In this document: in pieces, positions 46,981 to 62,400 of the stretch | Position numbering within the stretch: position 1 is the first letter of the stretch | How the letters are laid out: the number at the start of each line of letters is the position of its first letter | From: Liolophura sinensis | Taxonomy: Eukaryota; Mollusca; Polyplacophora; Chitonida; Chitonidae | Direction: 5' to 3' | DNA length: 64,000 bases | Assembly (NCBI RefSeq): GCF_032854445.1 | Contig: NC_088297.1 | Span: forward strand, 12,176,163 to 12,240,162 | Translations under genes and position numbers: made by a program | The notes under the pieces: model-generated | Told to the model about the DNA's origin: nothing | Databases searched by the model: none | What the model saw: only the letters and a program-made list of their open reading frames with translations

Positions 46981-47274
46981 ATATTTGAATGCTTTTCAAA
47001 AGTCTCAAAAAATTCTGAAAAAAGAAAATGAAAGTATTTTTACACATGGTTTTCAGTTGTGTGTAGGAAGAACCTTGCTTCATATTTCTTTTACTTTAGT
47101 TCATGGTATGGGTATTAAAAATGTTTTCAATAATATCTGGTGTATTGTTTCAAAAAATACAAATGCTGTACAACAAATGTTGCATTTCGCATTTAACCTT
47201 GTCATGATTTATGTACGTGGAATTCCCTGAGAAGAAGAATGTGTCAAATGGCACTAATACTTAAACACTGACGA

Positions 47275-47443
47275 TTAAGAAGTTCCATTTTGTATGAGAT
47301 CTTCTGTCAGTTGACAAGATGATATGGCCTTTGGTACAGGATCGTACGATCGTAGCGACAACATCGCGGCCAGCATTCCGGCTCTCACACTTCTCTGGAG
47401 GTCATGACCTTTTAGAATCGCTGAGATTGTTGCAGACACCAAA
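47275..47443 (-). CDS. PsuG-PfkB terminal exon
   Basis: Encodes [39 protein letters not shown] and a short tail, then TAA. Acceptor GTCTTGCATAG. Confidence 0.9.
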
Positions 47444-50400
47444 CTATGCAAGACAAAAAAAATCAAAAATCAAAATCAAAAATCAAAACCAAAGTTTAAT
47501 AATTATTTGGAATGTAAACACAAGGTAAATAATGAAACAGTTCACAGAAAAAAAAATAACATTTCAAGAATTCATGCATTCTTTGGAAAAATGTTCTGAG
47601 GTTTATTTGGAGGGTACAATGATATATAGCTGGAAAAATATGGCTGGAAATTATGCTGAGCTGAAAGTTCCAGCACGAATATAGGTATTTTATGACATTT
47701 ATTTCCCTCTACACACGCACTTTTTGCGGCAAAATTTTAGGTTATTCACCAAATCTTTAATGGTGGCAGGAACTGGAGTGTCCAGAGTTAACCACCGCTC
47801 CTTCCCAGCAGTTGCACATGGGAAAGTCTGCCAGCAAACGGCAGATGGTAATTTCCCTGCATAAGTGAAATAATATGATCACGGCGTAAAACACCAATTA
47901 AATAAATAAACATATAATCACTGCCTTAGTAAGACATATAGCCAAGGAAGGAAGATATTACATCAGCTGAATCTGCCAGCAACCTGCGGATGGTTGTGGG
48001 TTCCCTGCCAGAGCCCTGCCCTGTTTCCTCCCACCGTAACGCTGGACGCCGTCGTAAATGTAGAAGCGAAATATTCTTGAGTACTGTGTAAAACACCAAT
48101 CAAAAATCAATAAATCAAATAAGCACTTAAGCTGCTGAACTTTTGCCCAGTAGGATATTGTCAAAGCTTCCAAAAACGCTCATAACATCTTTGTAAAATC
48201 AAGGAAGCTCTCGGAATCAGGCACAAGGCATTCAGAGAATACAGGTAGCTTGCCAGACTGTGCAGTTCATAAAACAGTTCAGATTGTGCAGTTCATAAAA
48301 CTGTTCAGATTGTGCAGTTCATAAAACTGTTCAGACTGTGCAGTTCATAAAACTGTTCAGATTGTGCAGTTCGTAAAACGGTTCAGACTGTGCAGTTCAT
48401 AAAACAGTTCAGACTGTGCAGTTCATAAAACTGTTCAGACTGTGCAGTTCATAAAACTGTTCAGATTGTGCAGTTCGTAAAACTGCACAACCTTCAGGTC
48501 ATGCCATATGTTCAAACACTGACCTCTAAACCCCAAAATTAACGTAGAATGATTGACACTGTCAAACACAGATATTGTTCTCTAATTCGACAGTGCGAAG
48601 ATTTTGCCATTAAATCAACAAGAAAGGCCAAAATTATTAGACTCTCACAACTATGACTGATTATCGTATCGTATGACTGACTTCGTATGTTATTGAGATG
48701 TAAATCATTGCAGAGGCAAAGAGCACTGTGGGGAGTTTGTGCACAAATTTACCTCAGAGGTCTTTCATATGCATTTGGCAATCCATGTACTATGGGTGGC
48801 AACTGCAACAATGTGAATACCCCAAGGAATGTTGAGCTATGAGGTAAAAGAACTTTCTTGGTGTCTGATATAGCAAATCGCTATCTGAGCACTATGGGTG
48901 GCCACTTCAACCCTATGATTGGCCAAAAACTTTAACCAAACTGGACACCGCCAGCATCTGATCCCCCTCTCACGGTACCTCTCGGGGCTTCTGTGGATCA
49001 GTTGGTTAGCGCACTAGCACAGCGTAATGACCGAGAAGCCTCTCACCAATGCGGTCGCAGTGAGTTCAAGTTCAGCTCATGCTGGCTTCCTCTCCGGCCG
49101 TAAGTGGGAAGGTCTGCCAGCAACCTGCAGATGGTCGTGGGTTTCCCCTGGGCTCTGCCCCGTTTGCTCCCATCATAATGCTGGCTGCCGTCGTATAAGT
49201 GAAATATTCTTGACTAGGGCGTAAAACACCAATCAAATAAATAAATCAACACCTCTCCTTTCTTTGTAAGGCAAGCTAAAAATGGGTTAACTTACACACT
49301 GACGAAAAATCTTCTAAAACAGTAATCTGTTGAAGACTTACCAGTCTCCAGCTCCGGAGACAGACACGATCTCTTCTTCCTTTATGCTGCATGCTGGGAC
49401 ATGCATGGCGTTCATCTTGTCGGATATCTGTAATATGGGACAGCCTCCAGTACAGTGTTCCATCATAGAGATACACATGAGTTAAGATCGTCAGTGATAA
49501 TTTCTTCAACCGTAAGACAGTACCCTGTACCTCTACATGTTATTCTTCAACTGCTGACCACATTTTAGGCCTAACTTGTATTAAATGATCAACTGATTTC
49601 TTTAATTGCTGATTAATGATGCTCTATTTTATTTACATTTAGGCATGCCATTTACTTTGTTTTTTGGGTTTAACACTGAGTTTAACATTATTTTTATCAC
49701 ATCATGGCAGTATTGCTTGTATCAGGCAGACATACTTAAACTGCTGCCTCACTAAAACACCACACCAAAGACACCATACAGGACACCTCACCTGTCACAG
49801 TGCACTTGGCTTAAATGAAGTCTCACAGAACTTTATTTATATGCCTGTAAGGTTTGGCAGTAAAGAATGCATGAGTACGTCAATATTTATTTAATACATA
49901 AACAAGAATATTTCACTTATATAACAGTGGCCAGAATTATGGTGGGAGGAAACCGGGGGAAACCCACGACCCATGATCTGTAGGTTGCTGCCAGACTTTC
50001 CCACATAAGGTGCACGTCCATAAACTGAGCAGAAATTTATACGTAAATGTAGGCTTGGGGTTTAATGTCGTACTTAATAATTTTTCAGTCATTTGACGAC
50101 GAGGAGTCATTTGACAACGAGGAGTCATTAGGTCAGTGTACACATCCTGTGCCTTCCTGTGGCAGGGCGAGTCCATGCCGCCAAAGTGCAGCCACCAATG
50201 AAGTATCATGCCAAAGACACCAGACATTACCCCAAACCCAGTCACATTACACTGACACCGGCCAACCAGTCATGTTTCCTTGCTCAAACTTATCAGTTCT
50301 GAGCGCCAAGCGAGGCAGCAAAAAGTAGCATTTTTTCAAGTCACTGGTATGATCGGACCTGAGTTTAAGCCCAGGTCACCCGATTTTGAATGAATGATTA

Positions 50401-53400
50401 TGGCTTAACGCAACATCGGCAATATTTCAACCATACTCTGGCGACCCGAGTCTGAGGCGGACACTCTAACCATTAGGCCACTGAACTTTTTCAGTCAGAT
50501 ATCACATTTTGCTCTGATTTATGGGAAGGGAATTAATGAACAAAATTTTTATCTTCCTTCACCACACTAATAATATAAGCCCCCCAAAAAGGGAGATCCA
50601 TACCAAATGCTGAGATGAACATTCACTCGTGATTTGGTGTCATCATGAAATGAGCTTCATTTACATATTTTATGATCACTAACATTCCAACTTTCTTATT
50701 GTTTAAATTGGCTGAAAATAACAGCTTACTGTAAATCTTCAACCTTTTCGACCCCTAAAGCGCTTTCTTCAATGGAATTTATGCATGGAATTACTTTGAA
50801 AATGACAGCAAAAACGATTTGTTTCTGTCACTAAAGATGCCAACCTCATAAAAGTGTGCAGAGTATTTTCATTACACCCCATATTTCTCTCAAAGTGTTT
50901 CAAAATAATGGTCACAGTGGATGAAAAGGTCGAAGAATTTGGGTACTCAATTAACTATCCCACACTGAACTATAGATAATTCACCTTTGGAATGTTTCCG
51001 GCAGTAGGTGGATATTCATCATCTTGCAGACGGTGACAGAGGAGGACGCCATCTTTGCCCAGTGTTACCATGACAACTGGCACTCGCCATGTGAGTTCTT
51101 CACACAACATGGCCGCCTCAGTCATTTTGGCATGTAAGCTTCGGGAATCTAAAAAAGAAAATAAACTGCTTGTCATTCAATATTCTAATCCAAAATTCAT
51201 TGCAACGGTTTTCAGTTTTCATGTTTTCACTTGCCACTTTCTATTTTATTGTATTTTCCTCGAAATAATTCATTTATAATTGGCACTATATAATATTTTT
51301 AAAAATTCACCTGGCACCTTGCTCTATTGGAGATTAATACCACTTAAAAAGAGATATTAACTGTCTTGATATACTTCATTCATTAATCTATTTGACTGGT
51401 GAGTTATGCCGTACACAAGAATGTTTCTCCAATGTGACAACAACCAGCATTATGACACTGTAATTCTTCAACCTTTTCGCCTGTTAGCAAGGTATTAATT
51501 CAAGATATTCTGACACCATTACTTTGTGTAGATTGATAAAATTGTACTTTTCGTGAAGCCATCAAATTGGCCAATCCAACCAATGTAGTTTTGTCTCCAA
51601 AATCAAACTAAAAATGTGCATAAATTGCCCTAAAAGTTGCTCCTTCATATGCTAAAAAGGTTTAGGAATAAGGGTAGATATTCCTTGTTCCAATGGTTCT
51701 GAACTGCCTCATGTAATATAAACAAAAAGAGTATGATTGGAAACTCAAACCATACTCCACGACAAATGTAAGTAAAACACACTATGTTTAACATTCAAGC
51801 ACAACTTACCGGACACTTGGCTGCTTTTGCCAGTGACACAGGAATACATCAGTCGCAGCTCGCTCAGGTTAGGGGAGGTATACGTCAGCCTGTCACCCGC
51901 TGATGTCAGGAAAGGTTTGCCAGCTTTGTGGATGTCCGTCGGCTCAAAACACACTGAAATAAATCGAACGATTAGAATTAGGCATTATTTTAAACAGTGT
52001 CTTATTTAGAACTTTACATTTATTTATTTGATTGGTGTTTTACGACGTACTCAGGAATATTTCACTTATACCACGGCAACCAGCATTATGGTGGAAGGAA
52101 ACCGGGCAGAGCCAAAGAAAACCCATGACCATCCACAGGTTGCTGGCAGACCTTCCCAGGTAAGGCCAGGGAGGAAACCAGCATGAACTGGACTAGAACT
52201 CACAGCGACTGTACTGGTGAGAGGCTTCTGGGTCATTACGCTGCATTAAGAAAATGATTTTAATCAAGATTTTGTTCTGTCTTATTGATAATTGTATTTT
52301 ATTATTCTTAAGTCTCAAACCTGTACGAAATCGCCCTATTTGACAGTGGAAGCCAGAAAACACCAAATATAAAATGTGCTCAACAACGTTTATTACAAGG
52401 TCCATACTAAAGAATATTTCACTTGTATGAAGGCAGCCAGTATTAGAGAGAAAACCAGGCACAGCACGGGGGAAACCCATGACCATCAGCAGGTTGCTGA
52501 CAGACCTTCCCACATACCACTGGAGAGGACAGCTACTTTGCTTACCTGGGACTTTATGATGAGAGCACATATCGCACAGGTAACTGATGGCTTCAGGTGT
52601 CACATTTCCATCAACACAAACAATAGGAGAGGCAGAAATCTCTTCTTCAAACTGAGAAATCTATAAGAAATGATCACATGCTGGCGACTGGTTTTCACCC
52701 AAGAGTAGCTTGGCTAAAGGGAGATAACTATCACTGACATTTTTGAATAGGCCTATTTTGAACATATTAAATTCAAGAAACCTGTTTTCTCTTGTAGTTC
52801 AGCTATTATTCCATGTTGGCATTATAGTCTATTTCAGTTAATGAAGTACAATTTTCGATGCACGAGTCTAGTGTCTTTCTTTCATGTCACAAACAGTTTC
52901 CTGGGTCCTTGCGCCTGTGCTGGAGTGCTAACCTTCTCAGCCAACGAGGCCCCCAAACAGTTTGAAAATCTGATCCCATGACGATACGTTACACTTGCAC
53001 CGGTACCAAAAAGAGAGTGTAGTGAAAACATTTTAGATACTTTGCATGCATGGTAATGCAGACAGATGAATGGACCCACAGATATTACCCAGATGAAGTT
53101 AATAGGCTAATGTTGATTTATTTGATTGATGTTTTACACCGTATTCCAGAATATTTCACTTATATGACGGCGGCCAGCATTATGGTGGGAGGAAACTGGG
53201 CAGAGCCCGGAGGAAACCCATGACCATCCGCAGGTTGCTGACAGACCTTCCCACGTATGGTCGGAGAGGAAGTCAGCATGAGCTGGACTTGAACTCACAG
53301 CCACTGCATTGGTGAGAGGCTCCTGGGTCATAATGCTGCGCTAGTGCGCTAACCAACTGAGTGGTTAATAATTAGCTCAGGGCTATACAAAATGAGATAT

Positions 53401-56400
53401 GCATGTATTAGGGTGCCTGCATGTCAACAGTCATAACTATTGTTGTCATGGCTACACTGCATGTCATTTCGTCAATCGTTTTTGACAAAATGCTCAATGT
53501 TAAACTTGTTTTATTAATAGCTCAACTACGACGAAGCTTCCTAAAACTTTGTAACAAAGACATTTTTCTACTTGTACAAAAAACAGCATGAAAAATTGCA
53601 TTTACAGAATTCTCTTCAATGTTGGTCCACATTAATAACTCACAAGCTCTGGAGTAACTTCCTGGTGAAGATTCATGTCCCCTACACCAACAACAAGCTG
53701 ACCAGAACTCCGTAGTATGCCAGAGTAGGTAGGAGTTTTCTCCCCTATAAGGATGCGAACACCTGACATGTCCTAAAGAAGAAGAGACAAACTTACACAT
53801 AGCCAAACAGACAAACGTCAAATTTACAAGAAGGTCTTCAGAATGCCTGATTCCCATTATACATTTACAACTTTTTTTCTTTTCTTAAACAACTAAACGT
53901 ACAAATACAGAAAGTGTATATCTACCAGGATATTTTTGTTCCCACTTTGCCAAGAGCCAAGAGAAAAACATATGCAATTATAAGTTGATAACCCAAAAAA
54001 TGTATCTCATAATTAGGAATCCTTATTCATCAAAAATCTCCTTCACAGAGGCATTACCATGTGATTACACTGGGAGAAGAACACCTCTGCGTGAGCATCA
54101 TCACTGACAACAGAAATGAACAAGGGGTTGTTGCCAAGGCGAGCCAAGCAGTCGGCAAGGTTACGACCCACTCCTCCAAGTGATTGGTGCACCTCACCTG
54201 GGTAGGTGGCGCCATCTAGCTGCAGAACACACACACAAAAAAACTCTAAAACAACAGTGCAGACTGCACGGTATTATGTCATGCTCAACGAATTTTTCAC
54301 TTAAACAATGACAGTTAGTTTTATGGGTGGAGGAAAGTACTTGTACCCGGGGGCAAACCATCACGATGTGGCAAGCCACTGATGAACTTTCCCACATGTT
54401 ACGTAGATATGCACGCCATGTTGGTGGAAGACAGGTGCCCTTCAGCCAACATCAGATTGTGCAAGCACCCACACGAGCTCCGTCAGCCGCTTATTGTCAC
54501 CAGGGCAACACAAACAAATCTACAAATTCACTACCCAAGGGTAGGTTTGAACCTGCACCTGTACTAGCAACTGAATGAATGAAGGAATGCTTGGGGTTTA
54601 ACATCGCAATTAACAATTTTTTCAGTCATATTACAAGGAGGATTGTGTACATATACTGTGTCCTCCTTTGGCACAGCGATTCCATGCCGTCAAACTCTTG
54701 TCGCCACTTAAGTATTAGGCTGAGGACACCAGACATGACACCTCACCCAGTCACATTATACTAAAAACAAGCCTCTCAGTGCTGACCATTAAGCGAGGCA
54801 GCAAAAAGTACCATTTTATTAAGTCTTTGGTATAACCCCACAAATGTTTTGTCCCAGGTCTCCTGACTTTGAGGTCGACAACCATTAGGACAATAAAGTT
54901 GTCAACTTTAAAAGGCAAAGTGCCTTTAACAATCAGACCACGGTCCAAAACTGATACTGTTTAATACAACATCTATTAAATACGTAAAATCTGCCAAATT
55001 GTTTCAATAACTTACCCTAAATGACCATAAATTTTCGTCCATGACTAACTTGCCTATATTCTTGACTCTGAGAGTTTTGCTAATTTTGAAAGGTGTTCTG
55101 GGGTCTGCTTGGAACATGGATGATATTCTACTGGGCAATTGTAAGTTTCAGTGCCAAAAATAATGTTTTTAGTGACATTTATTTGCCTCTAAAAATGCAC
55201 TTTATAGGCAAAGTTTTATATCATTCTGGCTACTGTCCTTAACTTGAAACACCTGAAGTTTGGTACGTAACAATGCTCTTTCAAAAGCAAAGAAGGGCCT
55301 TAAAATACTTTTGAGGCGAACACAACAAGTTTTTCTGATCAGTATCAGTGTCAGGCAAAATGTGAAAAATGCTAAACTTTAGGTGAAATACTCGTATAAT
55401 ATTTGTACATGTAAATTACAAACAAAACCAGATTAATTTACTGTGAGTTATGAATTTGAGTAATTCTTGATAAACACAGAAAATTGGCCAAAAAATGTGG
55501 AATTCTTCACTTATTCCATGGCAGCTATTTTTATGCATAGAGAAAACTGGATTTACTTTTGAATACTGAGTCATTCACAGTTATCTTTAAGGCAAATCCA
55601 TAAAATTTGATCTTCCACATTCATAAATAAATAATTTTTTTTTTTGGATGAAGTTTCAGGTTTTTAGAAAAATTTTTGATTTAAGATATTGCAGAAAAAT
55701 GACTTTGTGGAGTTCTAATCCCTTGATTTTAATATCTTACCCTGAAATTATCCACGCCAATTTTAGACAGGTAATCCACCACTACGCCTCCCACAATTAC
55801 CTGCAACATACCATCTTACTACCTGAGAGAAATGACGATTACATCATTCTACCAAAACAAATACAACCATACACACCCGACAAAGATAAAAAGCTCTACA
55901 TGATCTAAAATTCATTTCTTGATGGGTCTCTTAATGGGTGTAGAAAGAAACAGGACAAATTTATTTATTTATTTGATTGGTGTTTTACGCCGTACTCAAG
56001 AATATTTCACTTATACGACGAGGCGAGCATAATGGCGGGGGGAAACCGGGCAGAGCCCGGGGGAAACCCACTACCATCCGCAGGTTGCTGACAGACCTTC
56101 CCATGAAGCAGAACAGAGCTCTGAGGATATCATCACAGCAAAGAGCCTAGCTTGCCGTACTTAAAGTAATACCATGAAAGAGCAGAAATCTTTTCTCAAC
56201 GGACCCTGATCCACAGGGTAAAAACAAATAGGGCCTCAATCCTCTAGAATATTGCCTTCCAGAGAAGCATAACATTCAAGTGTGTTTCTTCTACTGCCAG
56301 CATTGCTGCAATACTGTAGTTTTATTTAATAAGACATTTTTCAACATGTAAGGACATTATATACAAACTACACTGATCCTAATTCCTCAATGTTTTTGCA

Positions 56401-59400
56401 ATTTTCAGTGTAATTTCTGCACATTTTTAACTTGATTTTGGAGATAAAACTACATTGGTTGGTTTGGCCAATTTCAGGGCTTCATAAAAAGTGTAATTTT
56501 ATCAGTCTGCACACAATAATGCCTTCAGATTATGCTTGAATTAACACCTAACAAACATAAGAAAGGGTGGAAGATTTACAATAGTCTGGATGTTGAAGTG
56601 AAACAAACTGTTTGTTTTTCGGTCTTTGGTTAGTTTTTAAAACATTATTTTACTTACATGTATTTTTGTTGGAATATTTGTTGTCACATGTCGAAAACCA
56701 GGACTGTTTCCTGATTCAAACCAGCATGGCTGAAATATTGCCAATGTCGCATAAAACGCTTTTCATTCACACATTCATGCATTCAATCTACCGTATGTGG
56801 GAAGGTCTGCCAGCAACCTGCAGATGGTAGTTGGTTTCCCCGAATTTTTCCTCCCACTATAATGCTGACCGCTATTGAATAAGTGAAATATTCTTAACTA
56901 CTGTGTAAAAAAAACAAAAAGCAATTTTTTTTTGATTGTTGAAAAATAATCAAATAAATGAATCAAATCATTCAACTCACTGGCCTCCCTGATCCTTTCC
57001 CATCCTTAGTTTGAGATCTTCCACGTTGTTTTCCTGAAGAACCAGTCCTGTGAGGTTGTCGTGAAGACGAGTCACATGACGTGGCAGGCAATTTCATTGG
57101 TCCGTTGCTGTCTTGTTTCTTCAGTTTGCTGAGCTCCATGGCGATGTGACATCCTACGGTAGCATTATTCTTCACAAGTGCTACGTCTGAAAAATTCTTT
57201 GTCAAAGAAACTTTGCAAATCACCCATTTTGATTGAAACACAAAACTTGAAGCATTAATTCTAACCACAAATGTAGACATCGGCAATCATTTCCACATGT
57301 ACTTGATAAATGTTCGTGAAAACAAAACAAAAAAATCATTTGCTAAACTATGGACTTTCAAACAACACAATCAAGAGCATAAATGTATTAATGGTTGTAA
57401 GTGAGCCGACTGGCAGTGGAAAGTCACTGCGTCTTTTGCGTTGTCAACTGACTCGAAGTAAAAGTAACAACTGATCAAGAGCTGATCAACCAGTTCGTCC
57501 AAAATGTTACAAGGCTATTAAACTGTTGGTATAATATTCCTACCAGTCAGAAAGTGGATGAACTTACTGCCTGTGGGTTTCCAGCCGTAAGTGTCATGGA
57601 GATTTTAGTCAGGGATAAAGCTGACCCATTGTACGGTGTACTATGGGATATGGTAGACTTCAGTTAATAGCGTTACCACATAAAGGATACTGGCTTTCAG
57701 TGATTCGCCGCCAGTCAACTCGTTGACCCGCTGTAGAATGTACGGGGTTACTTCCTTCCCCTGGATTCTCTTATCCCTAAGAACAAACATTACCATGTGA
57801 CATGTTAACAGCTGAAAGCAAAATTTAAGAGAAATATTTTGAAGTGATAATTATATACAGTACCTGAAAGAAAAAAGAACAAAATGAAAGTAAAATTTGG
57901 TAATTATGTGTACTAATATCATTAAAAAATTGCACAGAGAACTTTCTTTAAGGATCAGGAAGGTAACATAAATGTCCTTGTTTTTGGACAAACTTCCAGT
58001 TTCAAACAAAAAAGTTTGCCATATAATACAAATTCAGCCAGCTGCCTGTCATGGACAAGTTGTGAGTTCAAGTCTAACTAGAGCCATTTTTTTTTCTTAG
58101 AGCTCTTAGTCTAATTCTGTGCTGAGAATCACAGAAAAGGAAAGAAAATTAAGAGCATTCACCACTGCATTTAAAATGCTCACCAAAATTCATTGGCAAT
58201 GGCTTGTTTTTGGCAACAAATTTTACTGCCTCATAATTTTTAGTGGGTTTTTATTTATGCCATATCCTGCTTCATTGTCAATGCATTTAATTTCAACACA
58301 ACAACAACCAACAATTTCTTTCAGTCGGCACCTGCCAATTGAAAATGTAGAATTAAAAAAAAATAATGCTGTCAATACTTACTAAGGCTGAGAAAATGAC
58401 ATAAAATGGTTAAGATGGGCCTTAGGCAGCAAGTTCACACCACTTCGTTTTATCAAAAGAGGATGAGAGCTCAAATCCAGCAATTGTTTGTTAGACTTTC
58501 CCTTGAGTGAGTGAGTGAGTGAGTAATTGGGGTTTAACGTTGTATTTAACAATTTTTCAGTCATATGACGAAGGAATCCTTAGAGTGCCTGTAATGTGCC
58601 TCCTTGTCACAGGACGGATTTCCACCGCTCTTTTATCTAGTACTGCTTTATTGAAACGACTTACCGAAGGCAAGTAAACCGCACTGCCTGAGCCATTATA
58701 CTGATACAGGTCATCCAGACATTGCACTATCCCTTTCATGCTGAATGTCAAGTTACAACCCTCTTTTAAGGTCTTTGGTGTGACTCGACCCAGGATTGAT
58801 CCTGGATCTACCGCTCCCGAAGCGGATGCTCTACCAATTGGGCTATCGGGGCTGGTGACTTTCCCTTGCCATAATGTGCCTGTCAAAATGTGGCGGTTTT
58901 ATTCACCCGTTAAAATTTCCATCAACAAATAATATTCATGAGCTCACTTTACAATGGTCTTCTATTTCCATAAGCCGCTTCGGCAACGGTAGATCCAGGG
59001 TCAATTCTTCTCAGTTGAGTCAGAGCTAAGACTTTAAAAGAGGAAGTTGTAGCTTCCTCGCTTGGCGTTCAGCATGAAGGGGATAGTGCAATGACTGGTT
59101 GATCCGTATCAGTATAATGGCTCGGGTGGGGCGGCTTACTTGCCTTCCGTAAGTCGTCTCAGAGAAGCAGCACTAAATAAAAGAATGGTGGGAATCCGTC
59201 CTTCAACAAGGAGGCACATTACAGGCATTCTAAGGATTCCTTCCTCGTCATATGACTGAAAAATTGTTAAGTACGACGTTAAACCCCAAGCACGCACTCA
59301 CTCACTCATTTCCATTATCTCTGAAGACAAAAAATAATAATTAAATTCAAGAACTGAATGCCAGCTATATGTACACATACTCTGCCTCCTTCACAGCTAC

Positions 59401-62400
59401 TTGAATCACGGACTCAATTATCTCCCCTGATGAGAAGAACTCTTCTGGTATTGGTACAGCTATCAAATTCCCACTCTGTAAGTTCAGTTTTTCTCCTGCC
59501 CCTAAAAACAGGAAAGTGGACATAGTTGAGCTATTATATGACACAGGCATCAGCATAAGTATCGGGTATAACAGTAAGTATAAATGACATCTGAATGATG
59601 ATTTTGCCCGAATTTTATTCGAGAACGCAGACATCTGGGCACCTCACTCGTACGAGGCAGCGACAAGCAGATGACGAGATGAATAACACGGGAAGGTATA
59701 GGGAAATGAACACTGGATGATATTCAGAGAAGCACGGCTGATAATAACCAGAAATTATAGTACGTAAGACAACAGAACAATGTGCACAGCACATATAAAT
59801 TGTGAATGTCAACAATACCTGGTTTTATTGTATTTTTATGGTATTTATTCACCATAAGTATATTTACAGTAAACATGTTTACAGAAAATAAAGGCTTTGG
59901 ACTCAAGAGGCCAGGTGAAGCAGAGTTTTGTATAAACTCCCATGTTATTGAGACAATGTTTTCAACGCTGTGTGTGAGCGAGTAAACATGCTGGCACAAG
60001 TAAAACGAAAAATGGCCAGATGTCTGCGGTCTCGAATACAGAGATTTTAAAAACCAAGAAAGCTACATATTAAGTGCTCAGAAACTAAATGCATGAAAAA
60101 TAAGTATTGCAGTTTATTTTCTTTGTGACAAGACTTTCAACAATAAACATATTTTTATTTCATTGGAGTACTGTTCCATGCCATATTGAAGAATTTTCTC
60201 ATTTACATAATGGCGGCTAGTTTATGGCGGGAGTAACCCACATAACACTTTGCCTCCTCAGCCACAGAGGTCCCCAACATGGGAGGGAAAGCAATCTTGT
60301 AAACTACCTGTTTAAAAATGGGACTGAACGCGATTGGACGCCCTAGCAATTATGGGCCATGCACCTTCAATAACTTCAATTAATAAGCAAGGCTTGATCT
60401 AGGCTGATTTTGATTTATTTATTTGATTGGTGTTTTACACCATACTCAAGAATATTCCACTTATACGATGGTGGCCAGCATTATGGTGGGAAGAAACCGG
60501 GCACAGCCCAGGGGAAACACACGACCATCCGCAAGCTGTTGTCAGACCTTCCCATGTAGGGACTGATTTTGAACCGCATGTATCATAATATTTGTGCGTC
60601 ATCAGTCTGGCCACCATAGATTTTTTATAGATTTTCATCCTATAAAAAACATCGAAGAGTTTCCTTACATATAAGTTTAGCCGCCTCTGCCGCACTGGTC
60701 ACCTGGTATGGAGACTGATGACCACTTCTGGGAGTGAAGAATGCTGGGAAATCCTTGCTCTGGCCGAAAGTTGAGACACAAACGCCCTGAGTTTCCTGTA
60801 AAGCAGTTAGAAGACTAAATTTATTTATTATTGGTGATTATTGAGTGTTAATTGCTGGTGTTTGTCACACTCAAGGATTTTACACCCACAGAATGGTGGC
60901 CAGTTTTATGCATGGAGGTTTTACTTATTTATTTGACTTTTGCTTTAAAGCCAAGCTCTTGATTTTTTCACTTGATACAAAAGCAGTTGTTTTAGGAGTG
61001 TAGGAAACTGAAGTGGCTGTGGAAAACCAGTGAGCTTTGGGAAGTTACTTTCTCACGTACATGCATGATGTCCATGCACAGATATGCACACCCCAATTGG
61101 CAGTCATTAACGAATGTTACACTGGCCAAAAGAGCGTTGTCTATGGACTATTGTCACCACGGGTGAAAGTGGGTGACTTTACAATTTCTTTGTCCATGAT
61201 TGGTTTTGAATTCCCACCATGTGTACTATGACACACACTGAAAGGCAAGCACCTTCACCACTCGGCCACCTTCTTCCCATCCTTTAGACAATTTAAAATT
61301 AACACTAGATATGAACAAATACACACAGATATTAGTCCCAAGAATGTTAAAAATTTTGATTTTACAAATTCCTCTTGGACTTTCAACAGCTTGAACATAT
61401 GTATATATGTATCTATGCTTGGGGTTTTATATCATACCGAACAATTTTTCAGTCACATGACAACAAAGAGTCATTAGGCGTGAATGTGTGCACAAACAGT
61501 GTCTTCTTGGGGCAAGGCAAGTCCATGGTGTCTAAGTGCTGCCACCACTGAAAGCATCATGTCAAAGACACCAGATATGACACCAGACAGTCATATTATA
61601 CTGACACCAGACCAACCAGTCCTGTTTCCATGCTCTAATCTATCAGGGCTGAGTGCCAAGAGAGACAGAAACAAGTACCATTTTCTTAAAGTCTCTGGTA
61701 TGACCCGACCCGAGTTTGAGCTCTGGTCTTCCGACTTCAAGGCGGACGTTCTAGCCATTAAGCCACCGAAGCTGTACTTGACCATATCAAAGAATGAAAG
61801 TAAATTCATTAATACAAATATCACTAACCAGGAATTCCAGGGTTTTGGCAATGTCCAAAATAGACTTGACACCGGCAGATATTACAGTAACAGGGGTGCG
61901 GCCCAACTCTGTAAGGTCTGCGCTGACATCCAGAGCTGTGCAGGGGGGAAAACAAAACAGTAAGTACTTTCAATCTCTGATAATTCATTCAATTCATTTC
62001 CTTTTAAAGAGCTTCAGAAAAAACATGTTGTCTTTTTCTCTCGTTTCTGATCAAACACGGTTAAATGTTCTGACTGTACAGTTGTAGACCTGCATTAAAT
62101 GGAAGAAACGGATTCAAATCAAGCAAGTTTCCTGTTTTATTGGATGTACCGTCACCTCCGGGAAGCGTTGAAGTTTTTCCTGAGTGAGGTGTGGTGGTTT
62201 CCTAACCCTAAAAACCTGTCCACCACCCATACTAGTACACCATTTTATGGTCAATTAGGGGCCTGTCCTTCAAAAGAAAAAAAAAAAAAAAAAAAAAAAT
62301 TGGGGGCCTCCATGGCTCAGTCGGTTAGCGAGCCTAGTGACCAAGAAGCCTCTCACCAATGCGGTCGCTGTGAGTTCAAGTCCAGCTTATGTTGACTTCC

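Noticed and set aside
46801-47031. Open frame with three ESEFLDTISMAHKAYHRGDV-like repeats
   Set aside because: The 60-bp unit is a multiple of 3 so the frame stays open by construction; it lies in the 3' flank of the - strand gene and has no gene context.
61484-61963. 159-residue + strand open frame
   Set aside because: Made of SINE C sequence and the antisense of exon c of the salvage gene.
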